DNA of 9,373 bases, from positions 1 to 9,373 of the forward strand of contig JBKJVF010000214.1 of the NCBI GenBank assembly GCA_046589965.1. Reading direction: 5' to 3'. The DNA comes from JAJNPS01 sp046589965. GTDB taxonomy: Bacteria > Pseudomonadota > Alphaproteobacteria > Rhodobacterales > Rhodobacteraceae. The notes under the pieces are model-generated. The model did not search any database, had not been told where the DNA came from, and saw only the letters and a list, made by a program, of their open reading frames with translations. Of this stretch, positions 5,722 to 9,373 are shown one piece after another (position 1 is the stretch's first letter; the number at the start of each line of letters is the position of its first letter). The position numbers and the translations under genes are program-made.

Positions 5722-7197
5722 TCATCCGGCAGGGTCCACGATGGCTTCGGCTTCGATTTCCACGGCGTAAGGACCGATGAGACCTGAAACGGCGACGAGG
5801 GTGTTGGCGGGCAGCACATCGCCAAAATACCGGGCATGAACGGCGGATACAGGTTCCCACAGTGCCGCATCAGACAGGTAGATCCGGGTGCGCACGACGT
5901 CTTCGGGCTTGCCGCCCAGCGACGCGATGGCAGCAAGGATCTTGTCCAGAATATAGACGGTCTGGCCTTCGGCATCGCCGGGACAGACCGGGTTGCCGTG
6001 GGCATCGGTGGCCGTGGTTCCGCTGATCAGGATCCGGTCGCCGATGCGGATGGCGCGACTGAATCCGGCTTTTGCCTCCCACACCGACCCGCTAAGCGCC
6101 CGCATCCGGGCGGGGCGGACAGGGCTGGGTGATACTGGAAAGACCGGGGGCAGGGCGTCAAGGTGGTCGCTTAGATCGCCCGAAGCGGTCAAGAACGGCG
6201 GCTTGCGGTATTCGTCGCCGCAATCGCCACCGATGGGCGTCAGCGCAGCGGTTGCGGCCTCGATGGCCGCGCGGTCGTCGCCGTCAAGCGTCACGTCGAA
6301 CACTGCCAGATTGTCGTCCCGGTGTTCGTTCTCTCCCAGACGCGCGCCGATGATCGTAGCGGCCACCGCCCCATGGTCCAGCACCCAACGTGAGGCGAGG
6401 TTCGATACCGATACCCCGTGCTTGCGTGCAATCGGTGCAAGCGTCGCCAGCAACGCTTGAAACGGCCCCCAACCCCCGGCTGCATCGACGAAACGCTTGT
6501 ATTTCATCCGGCTCCAGTCGGCGATATCTTCAGGTTCGGCGGCTCCTACCCAGCGGTCCGAAAGAAACCCGCCGCACAGAGTCCCGAACGCCAGCAAGCG
6601 CACGCCTTCGTCGGCGGCTACTTTTGACAGCGCCCCGGCGGCGCGACGGTCAAGAAGCGAAAAACAGACCTGATCGGTCGCCACCTCGATGCCGTGCCGC
6701 ACAACCATGCGCAGATGGGCCGCGTCAAAGTTGGTCAGCCCGATTTCGCGGATCAACCCTTCCTCGCGCAAGCGCATCAGGTGGGTCAGGGCGTCCAGAT
6801 ATTCGGGGGATTCATACCGCCACCAATGGAACTGCATGATATCGACGCAAGGCATGTCCAGTCGCCGCAAACTGGTTTCCACACCAGCCCGCACCACATC
6901 AAGCGACATCGGGCCGGGGGACGGGCACCATTTGGTCAGGATCACGGGCGGGGTTTCGCCCGCCTGTCGCATTGCGCGGTGGACCATGCCTGCGACGATC
7001 TCTGCGCTGCCATAGTGGTCTGCCATGTCGAAAGTGTCGAACCCGGCGCGCGCATAGGCGGCCAGCGCCTCGGCGGCGCGATCCAGATCGAAGGGGCGGG
7101 CATCACGCTCCTGATCGGCCATCTGCCACAGGCCGGTGATCAGGCGGCGAAGTTGCAACCCGCCGGGAAGGGTCGTGGTGTCGGGATGCTGCGGCAT
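5722..7197 (-). CDS. Aldo/keto reductase fused to a C-terminal Rid (YjgF/UK114) domain
   Basis: This 491-residue protein joins two domains. Residues about 10-330 are an aldo/keto reductase barrel with the full catalytic tetrad visible: D57 and Y62 (FDMADHYG), K89 (ILTKW) and H124 (MQFHWW). A cofactor segment IIGARLGENEHRDDN lies at 282-296, so NAD(P)H-dependent carbonyl reduction or the reverse is expected. A linker of about 40 residues leads to a Rid-type domain (about 366-489) with FSRAIRIGDRILISGTTA (379-396), VVRTRIYL (434-441) and VEIEAEAIV (479-487). The Arg that anchors substrate in RidA imine/enamine deaminases is replaced by N465, so deaminase activity of the RidA kind is doubtful; the downstream Glu (E480) is kept. 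ATG 7197 has GGAGA at 7206-7202. It lies 27 bases after the SnoaL-like stop and is the last gene before the 172-base gap. There is no signal peptide; it is cytoplasmic. Confidence 0.92.
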   Translation of the reverse strand: MPQHPDTTTLPGGLQLRRLITGLWQMADQERDARPFDLDRAAEALAAYARAGFDTFDMADHYGSAEIVAGMVHRAMRQAGETPPVILTKWCPSPGPMSLDVVRAGVETSLRRLDMPCVDIMQFHWWRYESPEYLDALTHLMRLREEGLIREIGLTNFDAAHLRMVVRHGIEVATDQVCFSLLDRRAAGALSKVAADEGVRLLAFGTLCGGFLSDRWVGAAEPEDIADWSRMKYKRFVDAAGGWGPFQALLATLAPIARKHGVSVSNLASRWVLDHGAVAATIIGARLGENEHRDDNLAVFDVTLDGDDRAAIEAATAALTPIGGDCGDEYRKPPFLTASGDLSDHLDALPPVFPVSPSPVRPARMRALSGSVWEAKAGFSRAIRIGDRILISGTTATDAHGNPVCPGDAEGQTVYILDKILAAIASLGGKPEDVVRTRIYLSDAALWEPVSAVHARYFGDVLPANTLVAVSGLIGPYAVEIEAEAIVDPAG

Positions 7198-7224
7198 GGG
7201 GTCTCCGGTCAGGGCAGGGGGGCG

Positions 7225-7695
7225 TCAGGACCGCCCGATGGGGTGCATTGTGGCGCGGTGGAAATGCTTGGTCCCTGCCACCTTGAGAACCAGTCGCACG
7301 ATACGCCAGCCATCAGGCAAGCGGACAAAGGCATGGTGATACTGCGCCCACAACTCGCCATCCGGCGCGCCGGAGCGGTAGCGGTGCCATGCATAAAGAT
7401 AACAGATACTGGTCGCGGTGTCGGGGTTGTCAAAGCGGATCACGATGTTCGACACATGGTGGCTGGTGGCTGCAAAGGTGTTCGCCAGCCCTGCCGCAAC
7501 TGCCGTGCGAATGGCCGGCACGCCGATCAGGTCGGCCGTTTCGGGTCCGTAGTCCACGATGGCATCCGGCGCGAACAGGGCCGCCACGGCGTCGGGTTCG
7601 TCGCGGTCGAAGTGGTAACAGTAGGCGTGGATCAGACCTGCAATCGCCTCGCGGTCAAGCACGTGCTGCAGGGCGTCAGGTGCATCTTGCTTCAT
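7225..7695 (-). CDS. SnoaL-like (NTF2-fold) protein
   Basis: The 156-residue product is a compact SnoaL_4-type protein. It shows LIHAYCYHFDRDEPD (21-35), ALFAPDAIVDYGP (39-51), SHHVSN (78-83), YLYAWH (99-104) and DGWRI (128-132). By eye it aligns over most of its length with the second SnoaL-like protein at 2028-2564. D30, Y49, H79 and H104 occupy the places of the scytalone dehydratase Asp, Tyr and two His, so a dehydration or isomerisation step is plausible. SnoaL-like proteins also serve as cyclases, and as small subunits of other enzymes, so the reaction is open. The ATG (7695-7693) overlaps the stop of the preceding permease by four bases (ATGA), and the aldo/keto reductase follows. The frame extends upstream to 7896, but that lies inside the permease gene and adds no SnoaL-like sequence. 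Confidence 0.88.
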   Translation of the reverse strand: MKQDAPDALQHVLDREAIAGLIHAYCYHFDRDEPDAVAALFAPDAIVDYGPETADLIGVPAIRTAVAAGLANTFAATSHHVSNIVIRFDNPDTATSICYLYAWHRYRSGAPDGELWAQYHHAFVRLPDGWRIVRLVLKVAGTKHFHRATMHPIGRS

Positions 7696-8498
7696 GTTGA
7701 CGCCCTTCGCGCGGTCGCCGCAGCCAGCCTGCGCAAGACCAGCAACGCGACCACGATGAAGCCTGACACAAAGGTGCCGATGACCGCAATCGCGGGCACG
7801 AGTGGAGAGTAGTTCGTGGCCGTACGTGAAAACAGCCACATCGGCAGCGGGGTGTCGGCACCCGACGTATAAACCGACAGGGGCAGGTTCGACCACGACA
7901 GCAGGAACGCAAACAGCGCGCCGGAAAAGATGCCGGGCCAGAGGGCAGGCAGCGTCACTTCTCGCGCGACCTGCCAGCGCGTCGCTCCAAGGTCGAACGC
8001 CGCCTCTTCCTGTGCCACGTCATAGCCGAACAGCCGGATCGAAATCACCAGGGTCACGATCGGCACGATCCAGACCGCATGTGCGAAAACGGCAGTCTTC
8101 CAGCTGGGTGCAATGCCAAGTGCGGACATCGACAACAACAGCGCCAGCCCCAGCACCGGCTGCGGGAAAAAGATCGGCAGCACCAGAGCCTTTTGAAACA
8201 GACTGCGCCCGCGCCAGTCATAGCGGGCATAGGCCATCGCACCGATGGTCCCCAGCACCACCGAAATCAGCACTACGAACAGCGCGATCTGCAGCGAAAT
8301 CACGTGCAGCGTCACCGTGGTATAATCCGCCGCCGCCCCGCGATAGGCGTCCAGCGTCCAGACCTTGTGCGGAAACCGCATGTAGCGGCTGTTGGCCAGC
8401 GACGCGAGCACAACCGAGATAATCGGCATGTAAAGCGCCGTCACCAGCGTGCCGACCCACAGCACCTTGAGCCACATTAAGTGCCGCCCGCCGGTCAT
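7692..8498 (-). CDS. PotC-like ABC importer permease (spermidine/putrescine type)
   Basis: This 268-residue inner-membrane permease resembles the second permease of PotABCD-type importers. It has about six hydrophobic spans, including residues 11-35, 64-90, 103-130, 138-157, 187-205 and 235-256. A coupling loop EEAAFDLGATRWQVAREV (164-181) is followed by LPALWPG (183-189), the EAA-G motif that docks on the ATPase. SNSRYMRFP-type sequence after the first span (here LANSRYMRFP, 34-43) is also typical of PotC relatives. I start at ATG 8498-8496, which overlaps the stop of the first permease by four bases (ATGA). An internal ATG at 8477 is an alternative. PotABCD relatives carry polyamines and many other solutes, so the family does not fix the substrate. 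Its ATPase and binding protein are probably encoded to the right of the window. Confidence 0.9.
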   Translation of the reverse strand: MTGGRHLMWLKVLWVGTLVTALYMPIISVVLASLANSRYMRFPHKVWTLDAYRGAAADYTTVTLHVISLQIALFVVLISVVLGTIGAMAYARYDWRGRSLFQKALVLPIFFPQPVLGLALLLSMSALGIAPSWKTAVFAHAVWIVPIVTLVISIRLFGYDVAQEEAAFDLGATRWQVAREVTLPALWPGIFSGALFAFLLSWSNLPLSVYTSGADTPLPMWLFSRTATNYSPLVPAIAVIGTFVSGFIVVALLVLRRLAAATARRAST

Positions 8499-9337
8499 CG
8501 CTTGATGATCCGGTTCAGGTCGATGCGCCGCAGCACGGGGAACACCAACACCGCCGTTGCGGCAATCACCAGCACGGTCAGCGCCGCCCCCATCGGCCAG
8601 TCCTGCGCATAGTTGAACCGCTGCTCGATGGCCGCCGTGATCACCGTGACCGCCCGGCCCCCCAGAATGGCCGCCTCGGCATTGGCCCCGAGGCACAGCA
8701 CGAATGTCAGCAGTGCCCCGATCAGCAGGCCGGGGGCGGCCAGCGGCAGTTCCACCTCGCGCAGCACGGCCCAGCGGTTTGCGCCCAGATCGCGCGCGGC
8801 CTCGACCCGGTCGGCAGGGATCATCGCCACGCCCAACAGGAGCGGGAACAGCATGAATGGAAAGTGGATGTAGATCATCCCCACCAGTGCCGCCGCCTTG
8901 GTGTTCAGTATGGTGCCGATCTGCACATCAAAGAGCGCGTTCAACGTGCCCGCGAGGATCCCGCCGCCCGGCATCAGGAACACCGAAAGCCCGAACAATC
9001 GCACGCTTTCAGAGATGAACACCGGCAGGGCGATCAGCGTGGTGACAAGGCTGGCCCATTTGCCTGCGTGCCGGTGCAGGATCTTGGCGGTGGGCCAGGC
9101 CAGAAGTCCGGCGATAAGCGTGGTCAACGTGGCCCCGATGAGCGACCACATGAGCGGGCGGCCATAGCCATCGGCAAAGGCCGCTCGGTAGTTTTCAAAG
9201 GTAAATGCGGTCGTAAGATCAAAAGTGCGGGCGGGCATCAGGCTGTACCAGCCGACAACGACCAGCGGAGCGGCAAAGAACACCAGCAGAAACCCGATCA
9301 GCGGCACCGCAAACCAAAGGCCCGGATTGAGCCGCAT
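8495..9337 (-). CDS. PotB-like ABC importer permease (spermidine/putrescine type)
   Basis: This 280-residue permease is the first channel subunit of the PotABCD-type importer. It opens with a long hydrophobic segment (about 8-30) followed by a periplasmic stretch with FTFENYRAAF (45-54), usual in PotB relatives, and then five further spans. The coupling loop is VEAARDLGANRWAVLREVEL (178-197) with PLAAPG next to it. LIALPVFISESVRLFG (101-116) matches the conserved P-x-x-x-S-x-x-V-R segment of this family. The start at ATG 9337-9335 shares its A with the stop of the upstream gene (TGATG). A TTG codon just before it would add one residue but is less likely. It pairs with the PotC-like permease that overlaps its 3' end. 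Confidence 0.9.
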   Translation of the reverse strand: MRLNPGLWFAVPLIGFLLVFFAAPLVVVGWYSLMPARTFDLTTAFTFENYRAAFADGYGRPLMWSLIGATLTTLIAGLLAWPTAKILHRHAGKWASLVTTLIALPVFISESVRLFGLSVFLMPGGGILAGTLNALFDVQIGTILNTKAAALVGMIYIHFPFMLFPLLLGVAMIPADRVEAARDLGANRWAVLREVELPLAAPGLLIGALLTFVLCLGANAEAAILGGRAVTVITAAIEQRFNYAQDWPMGAALTVLVIAATAVLVFPVLRRIDLNRIIKR

Positions 9338-9373
9338 CAATCAGCCACCCAGGCGATGTCGGCAGGATCAAAG
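9337..9373 (-). CDS. C-terminal end of an upstream gene, probably the ABC ATPase of the PotBC-like importer (5'-partial)
   Basis: Only eleven codons and the TGA stop (9339-9337) are in the window, reading FDPADIAWVAD. A terminal F/W-D-P-x-D-x-x-x-V-x-D is common at the end of PotA/UgpC-like ATPases, where the TOBE-type domain closes with such a strand. The one-base TGATG overlap with the PotB-like permease shows the two are co-translated. The family call rests on this short tail and position, so it is tentative. Confidence 0.5.
   Translation of the reverse strand, partial: FDPADIAWVAD

Noticed and set aside
6694..7812. Plus-strand open frame of 372 codons
   Set aside because: It is antisense to the aldo/keto reductase, the SnoaL-like gene and part of the PotC-like gene, spans three real genes, and has no domain or start signal.
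7696..7896. N-terminal extension of the SnoaL-like protein
   Set aside because: The added residues come from the antiphase reading of the PotC-like gene and have no NTF2-fold character; the ATG at 7695 overlaps the permease stop.
8499..8696. N-terminal extension of the PotC-like permease
   Set aside because: The extension overlaps the PotB-like gene in another frame and has low-complexity Gly/His sequence. The ATGA overlap at 8498 is the natural start.

Overview
The window looks like a catabolic or accessory gene cluster from a high-GC alphaproteobacterium, most plausibly a Rhodobacterales-type organism. That assignment is inferred from base composition, codon use and gene style, not from a marker gene. 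Every gene I can support is on the minus strand, so transcription runs from high to low coordinates. Genes are packed tightly, with ATGA or TGATG stop/start overlaps at five junctions.

In transcription order, the first block (9373 to 5722) holds the last codons of a gene that is probably an ABC ATPase. Next come two permeases of the spermidine/putrescine (PotB/PotC-like) importer type, a SnoaL-like small protein, and a 491-residue fusion of an aldo/keto reductase with a C-terminal Rid (YjgF/YER057c/UK114) domain.

A gap of 172 bases (5550-5721) then separates the two blocks. It is the longest gene-free stretch and the best candidate for an internal promoter/operator. It carries an 8-bp direct repeat and a short hairpin just before a good ribosome binding site.

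The second block (5549 to 1) holds a complete polar-amino-acid-type ABC importer: periplasmic binding protein, two permeases and an ATPase. It is followed by a second SnoaL-like protein, a flavoprotein dehydrogenase resembling the 3-ketosteroid dehydrogenase/fumarate reductase group, and an EthD-domain protein that runs off the left edge. A perfect 11-bp hairpin lies between the binding-protein gene and the first permease gene.

The layout repeats itself: importer genes, then a SnoaL-like protein, then an oxidoreductase, twice in a row. The two SnoaL-like proteins are recognisably related and keep an Asp/Tyr/His/His pattern like that of scytalone dehydratase. My inference is that the cluster imports one or two small organic compounds (perhaps one amine-like and one carrying a carboxylate) and processes them with NAD(P)H- and FAD-dependent redox steps plus dehydration or isomerisation. 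The substrate cannot be read from the sequence. No RNA genes, mobile elements, CRISPR arrays or transcription regulators were seen.
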